This document shows positions 27,076 through 36,764 of a stretch of 64,000 nucleotides of DNA, one piece after another. Under the pieces are notes generated by a model, which ran no database searches, had not been told where the DNA came from, and saw nothing but the letters and a program-made list of their open reading frames with translations. How positions within the stretch are numbered: the stretch's first letter is position 1; each line of letters begins with the position of its first letter. This DNA is from Chitinispirillaceae bacterium (GTDB taxonomy: Bacteria > Fibrobacterota > Chitinivibrionia > Chitinivibrionales > Chitinispirillaceae). Made by a program: the position numbers and the translations under genes. Where the stretch lies: assembly GCA_016929595.1 (NCBI GenBank), contig JAFGIN010000120.1, forward strand, positions 1 to 64,000, given 5' to 3'.

Positions 27076-29004
27076 GTGCAGTATCAAAATTTTGAATTGG
27101 ATCCTTTTCAGGTCGAAGCTGTTAAAGCTATCGATAATGGTGAATCATTTATCGTGGCGGCCCCTACTGGATGCGGCAAAACACTGATTGCGGAGTATGC
27201 GGTTGAAATCTCACTCAAGCTTAATAAACGGGTGATTTATACCGCACCGATAAAAGCTTTGTCGAATCAGAAGTACCGTGATTTCAGAAAACGTTTCGGG
27301 GATGAAATAGTGGGAATTCAGACAGGTGATGTTACGATCAATGCTGATGGTACATTGCTGATCATGACAACTGAGATTTTCAGGAATCTTATTCTGGAGA
27401 ATTCTTCACGGTTGAATGACATCTATTATGTAGTGTTTGATGAGATACACTATCTTGATGATCAGGATCGGGGAACCGTGTGGGAAGAAAGTATCATACT
27501 TGCTCCCCATGAGATCCGTTTTATGTGTCTTAGTGCAACGGTACCCAATATTCATGAGCTTGCTAGCTGGATGGGAACTGTGCGTAACAGGGAATTCAGG
27601 GTTATCGAGGAGACGCATCGTCCCGTACCGCTCAAGCACTATTTTTACAGTCCGAAATTTGGAGTCATGAGCCTCAAAGGGATAAAGAGACAGTACCGTA
27701 CTGATCCCAGAGAACGCAAAAAATTCCTTCGTCGTAAACCGAGTTCCAAACGGGTCGTACAGCTTGTGCTGCGTAATGGTCATGTGCCGATTCTTTACTT
27801 TTGTTTTAATCGTCGCTCCTGTGAATATAATGCAGAGATGCATGCTGAGTTGAATCTTCTTAACGATGATGAGCGTGCACGCTGCGTTGAGATGGTTAAT
27901 GAACTTGTAAAGCAGTATACACTTTCAGAATATGATAAGCTTTCTTATCTCCGTAATTTATGGGAATCCGGCACCGCATTTCATCACGCAGGTATACTTC
28001 CTGCTGCCAAGGAGATTGTCGAGAGGCTTTTTACTGCCGGTTTGATCAAACTTCTTTTCTGTACAGAAACATTCGCGCTTGGTGTCAATATGCCTGCGAG
28101 TGCGGTTGTCTTTGATGAACTGGAAAAGTTCGATGGGGTCCAGTTTAACTATCTGCTTACGCGGGAGTATAACCAGATGGCCGGGCGGGCAGGGCGCCGG
28201 GGAATGGATGAAGAAGGGTATGTTTATTCTCAGATTATACCCGAAGCAACCGATCCGAGAGAGATAGAACGGCTTCTCTCCGGCCGAAATGAACGGATCA
28301 ATAGCCGCTTTTACGCATCATACTCGACGATACTCAATCTGTACAGCAGATTTGGCGAAAAATCGTTTGATATGTTTCGTCAGAGTCTTCACAACTTTCG
28401 CAAAGGAGTATTTGCGGTAAGCAGAGCATACGAAAAAGAGGAAGTACAGATCCATAACCGTATCAAGTTTCTTCAGGGGGCAGGTTTCCTTGATGGACAA
28501 GATCTTACCGATAAGGGGAAACTTGCAGCGGCGGTCAGTGGATATGAGATTCAGGCTGCGGAACTGTATTATGCCCGCAGTTTTGATGAGTGTTCGATTC
28601 AGCAGTTGCCGGTTGTACTTGCAGCATTAATTACAGAAGAGAGCCGGTCACGGAAAAATGCTGCACCTGTTACTTCTGTGCGGTTAAAATTCGATGCTGA
28701 AAAGGTGATACACAAACTACGCACTAAAGAGATAAAACACAATATAACAGTTCCTATACGTGAGCTTGATTTTTCGCTTGCTGTACCGATAATGGCCTGG
28801 GCAAATGGCTGTTCTCTGGGTGAACTGGGTACATTCGGTGTACCTGAAGGTGATCTGGTAAGAGTGCTTCGGATGACCATCCAACTGTTGCGGACGCTGC
28901 GGGATAAGGTTCCGGATCATTATCTGGCAGACCGGTTCCATGAAGCACTGATCCTTGTTAACAGGGATGTTGTTGATGCGCAGGCACAGCTTGAGGTTGG
29001 GTGA
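27076..29004 (+). CDS. Ski2-like DEAD/DEAH-box helicase
   Basis: A 642-residue superfamily 2 helicase. Motif I is APTGCGKT (about residues 30-37), followed by TAPIKALSNQKYRDF, the DEIH box (VVFDEIHYLDD, about 120), motif III LSATVPN (about 152), then AFHHAGILPAAKEIVE and motif VI QMAGRAGRRGMD. It resembles the Ski2/HelY group, which act as ATP-dependent RNA (or DNA) helicases. The C-terminal 200 residues are helical and lack a clear named domain. GTG start after GGAGAG. Its last 47 bases overlap a convergent broken ATPase gene. Confidence 0.9.
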   Translation: MQYQNFELDPFQVEAVKAIDNGESFIVAAPTGCGKTLIAEYAVEISLKLNKRVIYTAPIKALSNQKYRDFRKRFGDEIVGIQTGDVTINADGTLLIMTTEIFRNLILENSSRLNDIYYVVFDEIHYLDDQDRGTVWEESIILAPHEIRFMCLSATVPNIHELASWMGTVRNREFRVIEETHRPVPLKHYFYSPKFGVMSLKGIKRQYRTDPRERKKFLRRKPSSKRVVQLVLRNGHVPILYFCFNRRSCEYNAEMHAELNLLNDDERARCVEMVNELVKQYTLSEYDKLSYLRNLWESGTAFHHAGILPAAKEIVERLFTAGLIKLLFCTETFALGVNMPASAVVFDELEKFDGVQFNYLLTREYNQMAGRAGRRGMDEEGYVYSQIIPEATDPREIERLLSGRNERINSRFYASYSTILNLYSRFGEKSFDMFRQSLHNFRKGVFAVSRAYEKEEVQIHNRIKFLQGAGFLDGQDLTDKGKLAAAVSGYEIQAAELYYARSFDECSIQQLPVVLAALITEESRSRKNAAPVTSVRLKFDAEKVIHKLRTKEIKHNITVPIRELDFSLAVPIMAWANGCSLGELGTFGVPEGDLVRVLRMTIQLLRTLRDKVPDHYLADRFHEALILVNRDVVDAQAQLEVG

Positions 29005-29950
29005 TGGGGGGAGACAACCAGACAAGGGGACGGCCGGACGCAAGACAGACCTCTATTTTTGAACCGCACCAGATTAATACCTGATTCGGAACAGTAACCA
29101 TTGGAGAGAGTGGATATGTCTCATTTACTGGCGCTACGATAAACACATGGTCGGGTCTCAGGTCATTTATAGAAATAATTATTGAACGGGTTACTTCGGG
29201 TGATACAGTCGCTTTGCACTCTATTGCAAGCTTTTTCTGGCCAAACTTCAGCACAAGGTCCATCTCTTCACCTTTTGCGGTCCTGTAAAAAGAGGGAACA
29301 ACTGATGGTTTCAAATGAGCGAGAATATTTTCTATGACTACACTCTCCCACGATGAACCGAAAACAGGATGTCCAAACAGGGAATCTACAGATTCAATAC
29401 TCAGTAAAGCATGGAGCAAACCTGTATCTCTTATGTATACCTTTGGTGATTTTATCAATCGTTTTTTCAGATTGTCATGAAATGGCTGTAGAATTCTTAT
29501 AATGAAGGTGCCAGCAAGAAGGTCAAGATAATGTCTCACTGTGTTATCGCTTAAATTCAGTGATGAACCCAAACGACTGTAATTAATCGTTTGCCCATGT
29601 ACATGTGCAATCATTTGAAGAAGTCGGCTTACTGATTGAGAGGATATTCCTGGCTTGATCTGTAGAACGTCTCGTTCGATGAATAATTTCAGGAAATCAT
29701 TCATCCAGATAAAACTTGTCTGAATATCTGAAGATAGAAGCGTTCGTGGATAGTCACCTCGTAACCAGTAATCAAATAGTGATATACCAGGTATCGGAGG
29801 ACATTCACTTAGAAGAAAAGGGGTAAGTTCCAGATAGGATATTCGACCAGCAAGAGTTTCCGAACTTTGGCGAATCAGATCGCGGGATGCTGATCCTAAA
29901 AGCAAAAACTGGCTGTTACGAGTATCCGCCCCCCTTGCCATTACACGCAC
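28958..29950 (-). pseudogene. 5'-truncated AAA ATPase with DUF4143-type C-terminus
   Basis: The readable homology begins at about RNSQFLLLGSASRDLIRQSSETLAGRI, the sensor-1 region of AAA_14/DUF4143 proteins, and continues through the DUF4143 nuclease-like domain (VYIRDTGLLHALL; FYRTAKGEEMDLVLKFGQKKLAIECKA). The Walker A and B motifs, normally within the first hundred residues, are missing. They are replaced by a few codons from a neighbouring HTH gene fragment. The 3' end runs 47 bases into the helicase gene. Without its ATP site it is almost certainly nonfunctional. The junction lies near 29918-29935. Confidence 0.82.
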
Positions 29951-30098
29951 TTACCGGAATTCCGGCAGCAGCGATCGATTCGATGTCACGATAAATGGTA
30001 CGGACTGATACACAAAAGCGCTCGCTGAGCTCTTTTGCGGTAACAATCGGACGGTTGATCAGCATCAGAGTGATTGATAACAGACGGTCGATTTTCAT
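29916..30098 (-). pseudogene. 3'-truncated WYL-type HTH regulator (YafY-like) N-terminus
   Basis: From ATG at 30098 the frame gives MKIDRLLSITLMLINR, TAKELSERFCVSVRTIYRDI, AAGIPVSACNGKGGGYS and a stop. This is the N-terminal winged helix (HTH_11) of YafY/WYL regulators, which normally continue with several hundred residues after the GGGY motif. Homology ends exactly there, where the truncated ATPase begins in another frame. It is therefore one half of a deletion fusion. The longer ORF from 30134 begins inside a palindromic repeat and is unlikely. Confidence 0.8.
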
Positions 30099-30111
30099 GG
30101 GATTAACAAAT

Positions 30112-30145
30112 GTTGTAGAGACGTGTGGCCGCACGCCTTTACAAC
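30112..30145. repeat. intergenic palindrome (GTAGAGACG type)
   Basis: A 34-bp palindrome: GTTGTAGAGACGTG, centre TGGCCG, then CACGCCTTTACAAC, with two mismatched positions in the arms. It shares the GTAGRGACG / YTAC ends with the element at 12012-12063, suggesting a dispersed family. It lies just upstream of the truncated regulator and downstream of the BAX-inhibitor gene. Confidence 0.75.
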
Positions 30146-30169
30146 ACGCCGGGGGTTGAATATTTCAAA

Positions 30170-30886
30170 TTATCGTCGTGACATTCTCATGACAATCTGC
30201 AAAACGTACCAGAACAACAGTGCGACAGATGCAAATAGTTCGAGTGATGCGCCAACATAGTTTTCGGTGTTGTGGTGGTTCATCACTTTTGAGGTATCGT
30301 ATAAAATTGAGCCTGCGGCGAGAAGTACCATCCCTCCTGAGAATGCAAGTCCAAGAGAAAAGCCAAAAATGGTCCCTGCCACAATCAGTCCCAGGGCGAC
30401 AAACCCACCGATGGTGAGGATGCTGCTCAGGAATGAGAAGTCCTTCCGGGTCATAAATACCGTAGCAGTAAGTCCGACAAAAAGAGCTCCCGTAATAAAT
30501 GCTGCGGTAGGGAGAACATCAGGAGATGAGAACATTGTTGCGATATAGAGGATTGGCACAAATACTATTGCTTCTACAAGCACATACAGCCCAAGTCCCG
30601 CATATTGCATTTGCCGGCTTTGTGATCCCGATGCCAGATTTCGGGCCATCCAACCAAGAAGCATGAATCCGCCGAGAATCATCAACCAGCCATATCGCGA
30701 CCCGCTTATCATGCGCATCATTGCAGGTGCCAGTGGTGATTGGATAAGAACATACTCCAGGCCGACAAATGCTGCGACTGCACCAGCAAGATGCAAATAG
30801 GTTTTTCGAATGAATTCTGCACGTTCCGATGGGACTGCTTCAGCGACCGGGAATGATCTGACCTGTTCGTTGTACGGTGAGCTCAT
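30170..30886 (-). CDS. BAX inhibitor-1 / YccA family membrane protein
   Basis: A 238-residue protein with about seven transmembrane segments: residues about 27-50 (LHLAGAVAAFVGLEYVLI), 66-84, 92-115, 122-143 and 155-215. The end segment has GSILYDTSKVMNHHNTENYVGASLELFASVALLFWYVL, the BI-1/YccA signature with its Asp residues. Members act as pH-sensitive cation leak channels or protease modulators. The specific role here is unknown. It appears monocistronic. Confidence 0.92.
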   Translation of the reverse strand: MSSPYNEQVRSFPVAEAVPSERAEFIRKTYLHLAGAVAAFVGLEYVLIQSPLAPAMMRMISGSRYGWLMILGGFMLLGWMARNLASGSQSRQMQYAGLGLYVLVEAIVFVPILYIATMFSSPDVLPTAAFITGALFVGLTATVFMTRKDFSFLSSILTIGGFVALGLIVAGTIFGFSLGLAFSGGMVLLAAGSILYDTSKVMNHHNTENYVGASLELFASVALLFWYVLQIVMRMSRR

Positions 30887-31006
30887 ATAATTTCCTCCAG
30901 TTTAATATTTGTCACGAGACCTTTTTTATAATATACAATTTCGCACAGCTGATGATGATTGTTGCAGTAATTATTGTGTGTCAGCTGGAAAAAGATTGAA
31001 ATGCAA

Positions 31007-31047
31007 TCAGCGAATGTCCGGTATTGTGAGGATACCTGCATTCGCTG
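31007..31047 (-). terminator. hairpin downstream of the porin-like gene
   Basis: Arms CAGCGAATG and CATTCGCTG pair perfectly, with an inner GGTAT/ATACC stem. On the minus strand the hairpin lies about 30 bases after the porin stop and is followed by a T-rich stretch (TTGCATTTCAATCTTTTT). It is a plausible intrinsic terminator for that gene. Confidence 0.6.
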
Positions 31048-31076
31048 TGCGCTGTTCGTACCTTAAAATGGAAGAA

Positions 31077-32147
31077 TTACTTTAATGAGGCTGTCATTCT
31101 TAAACCGAATCTGAGATCAAAGGTATTTTCACCCTGGGGATCTGAAAAAAGTCCAGCCTGGAATCTGGTTCGACCAACTTTTTTGTCTGCGTAAATGCTG
31201 ACAAGTACCGGTTTGTCCTCATTGCTGATTTTACGGTCAGCCAGATATTCCATCTCAACAGCCAGTGATGAGAGCACCTTTCCTGTCGGGATCGAACATC
31301 CTATAAGGAGTGGTACATCATAATCCCTTTTATTGGGTTTCTGGATAACACCAAGTTCGAAGTAGGGACAAAGACCTTTAATTATCTCATAACTGGCAAG
31401 GAAGTCGAAGCGGTTGGTAATAAGCGCATTCTTATTGTAGGCAATATCAAAAACATTTCCATAGTAGCCTGCAGCCACGGTCATTTGTTTCATTGGTTTG
31501 ATTGATTCGTAAATTCTCAGATATCCGGTGTTAAGTTTTACATCTGCTGCACCAAGGATAACGTTTGATGTCAGAATCCCGGTTTTGAATACAAACTCTG
31601 TTGCATTATGGTAGGTTAACCGACTTTGAAAACCCGATGAGGGATTCTTGTCAAGGTAATTTCCAAGTGTCAAATATTTCGATGTCGATGTGTTGAATCT
31701 TCCAAAGCGAACCTCAAGTAGTGGCCACACATATTTGAACCATCCCTGTTCAACCTGGAAATTCGCAACTTTAGTTTTTGAAACAGTGAGTTTGTCGGTT
31801 GATGTATCAAAAGCCGCACCGGTCAATGCTTCGTAGCCAAATCCTACAGGAAATGCCCTGATATTGATAAAAGTTTGAAAATCACCAGCCTTAAATGAAC
31901 TTCCCAGATTTATGCGTCCAAAGAAATCATCGAGGTTATCCTTTGAGTTGTTATCCCAGAATGCTTTCTGCATCTGGAGTTGAAAACTGCCGATGAGTTC
32001 GAGTGCCGGCGGTTTTTCTGCGATGGGGGGTTGTGTGACAACCGGTGCTGGTAAAGGGGGAGTGCTGGCTTTTTCCTCTGCAGCAATTGCCGGTAGCATA
32101 AATGCCAGCAGTGTTGTGATGATGATCCTGATCCTGATCCTGATCAT
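31077..32147 (-). CDS. porin-like outer-membrane beta-barrel protein
   Basis: A 356-residue exported protein. Signal peptide about residues 1-22 ends LLAFMLPAIAAEE, then a Pro-rich linker. The rest is a run of alternating amphipathic strands with aromatic residues (FQTFINIRAFPVGFGYE; FKTGILTSNVILGAADVK), ending in a strand with a terminal hydrophobic pattern (FDLRFGLRMTASLK). This suggests a barrel with unknown cargo. The first codons contain a perfect ATCAGG triplication (RIRIRI), an in-frame hexanucleotide repeat. Confidence 0.75.
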   Translation of the reverse strand: MIRIRIRIIITTLLAFMLPAIAAEEKASTPPLPAPVVTQPPIAEKPPALELIGSFQLQMQKAFWDNNSKDNLDDFFGRINLGSSFKAGDFQTFINIRAFPVGFGYEALTGAAFDTSTDKLTVSKTKVANFQVEQGWFKYVWPLLEVRFGRFNTSTSKYLTLGNYLDKNPSSGFQSRLTYHNATEFVFKTGILTSNVILGAADVKLNTGYLRIYESIKPMKQMTVAAGYYGNVFDIAYNKNALITNRFDFLASYEIIKGLCPYFELGVIQKPNKRDYDVPLLIGCSIPTGKVLSSLAVEMEYLADRKISNEDKPVLVSIYADKKVGRTRFQAGLFSDPQGENTFDLRFGLRMTASLK

Positions 32148-32384
32148 TGTTGGTCCTTTCGTTATAAGTTATCTCTTTTATAAGATTAATTCAGTTTAAG
32201 ATATCCGGAACGAATGAAAAGCATTTTTTACTTTCAGGTATCATTGTATAAGAATATGCACAAATATTTGTTCAATTTTACGATTATGTAACCTTAAAAG
32301 CAATAGCTGCCTGCAAGGTTGTTATAATATTGAGTTGAAAACAGTAGTGTTGACAGTGCCGGAGAAAGTGTACATCTTTTGTTT

Positions 32385-33164
32385 CTATGCGGTCATTCTG
32401 ATCGGTACGCCCTTTGACGCACAATATTCCTTGATTTGCCTTATGGTGTACTCGCCATAATGGAGAATGGAGGCAACCAGCGCGGCATCCGCGTGGCCTT
32501 CAGTAAAGACTTCGTAACAGTGCTCCGGTTTTCCGCCGCCGCCCGATGCAATTACGGGGATTCTTACCGAATCGGCAATCATTCTTGTCAGACGTATCTC
32601 GTAACCGCTCCTTGTGCCGTCGGCATCTATGGAGTTAACAACGATCTCACCGGCACCCAGCGCTTCGCCCCTTAGTGCCCACTCAATCGCATCAATACCG
32701 GTGTGTGTCCGGCCGCCATGGGTTACGATTTCGTATCCTGAAGGGATCGATGATGAAACCGGTACTGCAAGTACGTCCATCGAAAGTACAACAGCCTGAG
32801 CTCCCATTGCCCGTGATGTCTGAGCGATTAAATCCGGGTTTGTGACTGCTGCGGTATTGAGATTGACTTTTTCCGCTCCGGCAAGTCGTACGCGGGTGCA
32901 GTCTTCAACGGTACGAAGTCCACCACCCACCGAGAACGGGATAAAGATCTGGGATGCGACACTGCTTACCACATCGATCATAATATCGCGTTTGTCACTG
33001 GATGCAGTGATGTCATAAAATACCAGCTCGTCGATCCCCTGCTCGTAATAGTTCCGTGCAGTTTCTACCGGATCACCAATATCTTTAGTATCTATGAATT
33101 TAATACTTTTAGCAAGCTTTCCATCCCGTACATCAAGGCAGGAGATAATTCTTTTTTTCAGCAT
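32385..33164 (-). CDS. hisF: imidazole glycerol phosphate synthase cyclase subunit
   Basis: With HisH forms imidazole glycerol phosphate and AICAR from PRFAR in histidine synthesis. The (beta/alpha)8 sequence keeps the catalytic aspartates (SCLDVRDG near residue 11; VVLSMDV near 130) and phosphate loops (FSVGGGL, ASGGGGK). ATG at 33164 is chosen, giving the standard [12 protein letters not shown] start. The five extra upstream codons of the open frame overlap hisH further. HisH stop and HisF start overlap by 7 bases, so the pair is coupled. Confidence 0.95.
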   Translation of the reverse strand: MLKKRIISCLDVRDGKLAKSIKFIDTKDIGDPVETARNYYEQGIDELVFYDITASSDKRDIMIDVVSSVASQIFIPFSVGGGLRTVEDCTRVRLAGAEKVNLNTAAVTNPDLIAQTSRAMGAQAVVLSMDVLAVPVSSSIPSGYEIVTHGGRTHTGIDAIEWALRGEALGAGEIVVNSIDADGTRSGYEIRLTRMIADSVRIPVIASGGGGKPEHCYEVFTEGHADAALVASILHYGEYTIRQIKEYCASKGVPIRMTA

Positions 33165-33778
33165 GATTCCCCGTCCCATGTTTTAAAATTGTTTAAAATT
33201 GATAGTCCGGCAACACCGCTTTTTTCCGGGTGAAACTGAGTTGCAAATAGAGTATCTTTAGCGATTGCCGCAGGGAAATGTATCTCGTATTCACATTTTG
33301 CGATAATGTCGGAACTGTTTGATGGCTGCGGATAATAACTGTGAACAAAGTAAAATTCGGTTTCATCAACAATTCCCTTGAGCATTGGGTGAGATTTCCG
33401 TATTGAGATGGTATTCCATCCCATGTGCGGAATTTTCAGTGATGCATTCGAAAGGTTAAATTTCATTGTGCGGCCATCGATGAGCCCCAGACAACTGGTA
33501 TCTCCCTCTTCACTATGAGAAAGAATAATCTGCGTTCCCAGACAGATACCCAATATAGGAGTGCCACTTTTGAATGCTTCCTGCAGGGCCGTATCCAGTC
33601 CCCGCCGGGTGAGCGTTGTCATTGCACTGGCAGCATGTCCTACTCCAGGAAAAATGATTTTTTCAGATTTTCGAATTTCATCCGGATCCGGGGAGATAAC
33701 AGAGTCGATCCCAAGGTAATCCAGCGCCCTTTTTACCGATGTGAGATTCCCGGCTTCATAGTCAACGATTGTAATCAT
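33158..33778 (-). CDS. hisH: imidazole glycerol phosphate synthase glutaminase subunit
   Basis: A 206-residue class I glutamine amidotransferase that supplies ammonia to HisF. It has [19 protein letters not shown] at the N-terminus, the nucleophile cysteine in GICLGTQI (about residue 79) and the His/Glu pair in [11 protein letters not shown] (about 183). Histidine genes are dispersed here: hisB and hisC lie 11 kb away. The roughly 300 bases upstream (33779-34074) contain no gene I recognise. Confidence 0.96.
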   Translation of the reverse strand: MITIVDYEAGNLTSVKRALDYLGIDSVISPDPDEIRKSEKIIFPGVGHAASAMTTLTRRGLDTALQEAFKSGTPILGICLGTQIILSHSEEGDTSCLGLIDGRTMKFNLSNASLKIPHMGWNTISIRKSHPMLKGIVDETEFYFVHSYYPQPSNSSDIIAKCEYEIHFPAAIAKDTLFATQFHPEKSGVAGLSILNNFKTWDGESC

Positions 33779-34074
33779 GGCGGCTCCGTGTCAGTGCGGC
33801 CCAAAAGATCGTAATTATATCATTGTCAGCAGGTTACAAAGATACCGCACTTTTATTACAGATCTCCCTGTACCCATTCTGGCCTTGCAAAAAATATGTT
33901 CTGAACCATTCATTCAAAAGCAAAAGTTTATCGTATTGGATCCATCAGGATACCAGAAAGGCTGTGGGGACATGTATATTAAACCTGAAAAACAATATTC
34001 GGTAAAAAAACAGGGGAAGAGGAACCTCACCCCCCTTAATCCACTCTCCTCTCAGAGAGTGATAATCGATAAAG

Positions 34075-34737
34075 ATGTGGAAGGAACGTGTGAAAGAGTA
34101 TAACTGGTATCTGTTTGATGCGGATGGGACACTGTTTGATACAACGAAACTAATCTGTTCCTGTTTTATGAATACGGCGAAGGTCACAGAGGGTCGGGAG
34201 CTTGAAACTTCGAGTGTACTGTCTAATATAGGGATGGTCTTGAGAGATCAGATGGAGGTTCATTTCGGAAAACTGACCGATGAAGAGTTCGTACGACGTC
34301 GAAAAATCCATATGGATTATCAGATGTCTGTATATAAAAATTATCTCCGCCCCTTTGACGGGGTTGCTGACGGATTGAAAACGTTACTTAGTGCCGGGAA
34401 ACACTGTGCAGTGGTCACATCAAGAATGATGCCTTCGATCGGGATATTTCTTGAGCATACAGGGCTGGCAGGATATTTCGATCATTTAATTACTCCTGAA
34501 TTGACAAAAAAACATAAACCTCATCCCGAACCGGTATTCAAAGCGCTTGAATTGATGAATGCAAGGCCTGAAGAGACGCTGTTTGTGGGTGATGCAACCT
34601 TTGATATCGAGTGCGGATACAGCGCCGGGGTCGATACGGCGTTTGTGGGATGGAGCTGCAACCCACTCTCCTCACTTGTTGTAAAGCCAACATGGATAAT
34701 AAATTATATGTCTGAACTGCTGGTGGGTGTACAATGA
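34075..34737 (+). CDS. HAD-family hydrolase (phosphoglycolate phosphatase-like)
   Basis: A 220-residue haloacid-dehalogenase-type phosphatase. Motif I is LFDADGTLFDTTK (about residues 13-25), motif II VVTSR (about 104-108), the motif III lysine is in PELTKKHKPHPEP, and motif IV is VGDATFDIECG (about 175-185). The cap between motifs I and II is helical, as in PGP/GPH enzymes. Substrate is unknown. ATG at 34075 is used; GTG at 34090, close after AAGGAAC, is a possible alternative. It overlaps the ABC gene by 4 bases. Confidence 0.85.
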   Translation: MWKERVKEYNWYLFDADGTLFDTTKLICSCFMNTAKVTEGRELETSSVLSNIGMVLRDQMEVHFGKLTDEEFVRRRKIHMDYQMSVYKNYLRPFDGVADGLKTLLSAGKHCAVVTSRMMPSIGIFLEHTGLAGYFDHLITPELTKKHKPHPEPVFKALELMNARPEETLFVGDATFDIECGYSAGVDTAFVGWSCNPLSSLVVKPTWIINYMSELLVGVQ

Positions 34738-35435
34738 TAGAATTGCGAAATATTACTAAACAGTATGGAACTATAACAGCGTTAAAGAATGTCTCTTTGA
34801 AAGTAAATAAGGGTGAATTTTTTGCGTTGCTTGGACCCAATGGTGCCGGAAAAACGACGATACTGCGTATTCTGCTTGATTTCACTCATCCGACATCGGG
34901 TGATGCATTTATCAATGGAATATCAGCACGAAATCCTGAAGCCCGAAGAAATATCGGGTATCTGCCGGAGAATCTTGCAATGCCCTCCTGGATAAGCGGG
35001 TACGATTATCTGATGCGTCACGCGCTGCTTTATGGGATGGGTAAGCGCGCCGCAGCTCCTGCGATCGATAGTGTTATCGAAACCGTTGTCATGAAAGGAC
35101 GGGAGCATCATGCAGCGTCAACCTATTCAAAAGGTATGGTTCAGCGCATTGGACTGGCGGCTGCACTTGTCGCATCGCCGAAAATTATTATCCTTGATGA
35201 ACCGGGTAATGGTCTTGATCCGATAGGAACACGGGAGTTTCGCCTCATTCTTGAAGACCTCAGAAACAGAGGGGTAACCCTGCTGCTCAACTCTCATATT
35301 TTATCAGAAGTTGAAAAAATATGTACGTCGGCTGCTATTATTAACAATGGTCAGATTGTCGTAAAAGATACAATTGCGGGTCTGGTTCGCGAGGGTGAGA
35401 GTCTGGAGGATGTTTTTATCCGGGTAACAGGCTGA
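34734..35435 (+). CDS. ABC transporter ATP-binding protein without adjacent permease
   Basis: A 233-residue ABC ATPase of the export (ABC-2 or CcmA-like) type: Walker A GPNGAGKT (about residues 33-40), Q-loop region NIGYLPENLAM, signature YSKGMVQRIGLAA and Walker B IIILDEPGNGLDPIG. The Walker B follow-up has Gly where Thr/Ser is usual (DEPT). Normally a membrane permease gene follows; here the next gene is an MscS channel. It either pairs with a distant permease or works with an unusual partner. Confidence 0.88.
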   Translation: MIELRNITKQYGTITALKNVSLKVNKGEFFALLGPNGAGKTTILRILLDFTHPTSGDAFINGISARNPEARRNIGYLPENLAMPSWISGYDYLMRHALLYGMGKRAAAPAIDSVIETVVMKGREHHAASTYSKGMVQRIGLAAALVASPKIIILDEPGNGLDPIGTREFRLILEDLRNRGVTLLLNSHILSEVEKICTSAAIINNGQIVVKDTIAGLVREGESLEDVFIRVTG

Positions 35436-35489
35436 TAAAATGAAGATTACAATTTTCAATAGCAACATAATCGTTTTTAAGGAACACGT

Positions 35490-36752
35490 ATGATTTCAAT
35501 AGGTAATTTTTCAATCTCTAAAGAAGTGTTCAATCTCCTGATTCTTCTGGCAGTTGCACTTGCAGTTCATCAGATTGCCATTCGTGTTTTTATTCCGCTC
35601 TTTACAAAAATGATCCAGAAAACCAGGATTGTCTGGGATAATATACTTCTGAAACGACATGTGATTCGCAGGACGTTTCATCTTCTGCCCGCTACAGTAT
35701 TGAGTGTCGGACTACCGTTTGTCCTGGAAAACAGAGAAAGTGGTTTGTATGCAGCGTTATTTAAAGTTCTAATGCTTTACTATACTATCACAGGGTTACT
35801 GATATATATTGCACTTCTCGATACTGTACAGGATTTATTTGAACTTTCAGAATTGTCAAAGAAGTTCAGTCTTCGTGGCGTTCTTCAGGCCTTAAAAATT
35901 GTTGGCGTTCTGTCGGTAATTGTACTTGTAATAAGTCAACTTGCAGGAAAAAGTCCAGTTTACTATTTATCCGGACTGGGTGCATTTACCGCGATTCTGT
36001 TATTAGTTTTTAAGGATTCGATACTTGGTCTGGTCGCCGGTGTTCAGCTTTCTTCCATGGATCTTGTCAGAAATGGGGACTGGATAGAGATGCCCAAACA
36101 TGGTGCTGATGGTGATGTGATTGATATCTCGTTGACAACGGTAAGAATTCAGAATTGGGACAAGACGATTAGCTCGATTCCTGCATACGATCTTGTTTCC
36201 TCGTCGTTTAAAAACTGGCGTGGAATGAGTGACAGTGGTGGTCGTAGAATAAAACGGTCAATCAATATTGATTTAAACACAATTGGTTTTTTGAATAGTG
36301 ATGACATCGGGAGACTGAAAAAAATCAAATTGCTTCGCTTATACCTGGATGAAAAGCTCAGGGATATCGAGGATAGTAATACAAAACAATACAATCCTGA
36401 TGAATTGCAATTTTCAGGAAACGGTAGGAGGTTGACAAATGTTGGTACGTTCAGGGCGTACTGTGCAGCCTATTTAAAACATAATCCACAAATTCATCAG
36501 GACTTAACTTTTCTTATCAGACAGTTAGCTCCGGGTGAGCATGGTTTACCAATTGAAATATATGTGTTCACCAATATTACACGGTGGGCTGTGTATGAAG
36601 ATATCCAGTCTGACATTTTTGATCACCTGCTGGCGATTCTCCCTGAATTTAATCTTAGAGCATTTCAAGCATTAAGTGGCTTGGATATTGTCAGAGCAGC
36701 CGGAGTGTTTACACAGAAACATGACGTGTTTAACCGCGTAGCGCAAAGATAG
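35490..36752 (+). CDS. MscS-family mechanosensitive channel (YbdG-like)
   Basis: A 420-residue membrane protein with about five transmembrane helices. The pore helix/beta region reads LSGLGAFTAILLLVFKDSILGLVAGVQ (about residues 160-186) and is followed by the MscS beta domain (MDLVRNGDWIEMPKHGADGDVIDISLTTVRIQNWDKT). The extra YbdG-type C-terminal domain includes FKNWRGMSDSGGRRIKRSI. It probably releases osmolytes on hypo-osmotic shock. It starts ATG after AAGGAACACGT. The preceding orphan ABC ATPase makes the operon composition unusual. Confidence 0.92.
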   Translation: MISIGNFSISKEVFNLLILLAVALAVHQIAIRVFIPLFTKMIQKTRIVWDNILLKRHVIRRTFHLLPATVLSVGLPFVLENRESGLYAALFKVLMLYYTITGLLIYIALLDTVQDLFELSELSKKFSLRGVLQALKIVGVLSVIVLVISQLAGKSPVYYLSGLGAFTAILLLVFKDSILGLVAGVQLSSMDLVRNGDWIEMPKHGADGDVIDISLTTVRIQNWDKTISSIPAYDLVSSSFKNWRGMSDSGGRRIKRSINIDLNTIGFLNSDDIGRLKKIKLLRLYLDEKLRDIEDSNTKQYNPDELQFSGNGRRLTNVGTFRAYCAAYLKHNPQIHQDLTFLIRQLAPGEHGLPIEIYVFTNITRWAVYEDIQSDIFDHLLAILPEFNLRAFQALSGLDIVRAAGVFTQKHDVFNRVAQR

Positions 36753-36764
36753 AACAGTTATACT

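Noticed and set aside
34013-34070. CCTCACCCCCC ... CTCTCAGAGAG stretch as another copy of the right-end MITE-like element
   Set aside because: It shares only low-complexity similarity and a small palindrome. The terminal inverted repeats of the other element are not present.
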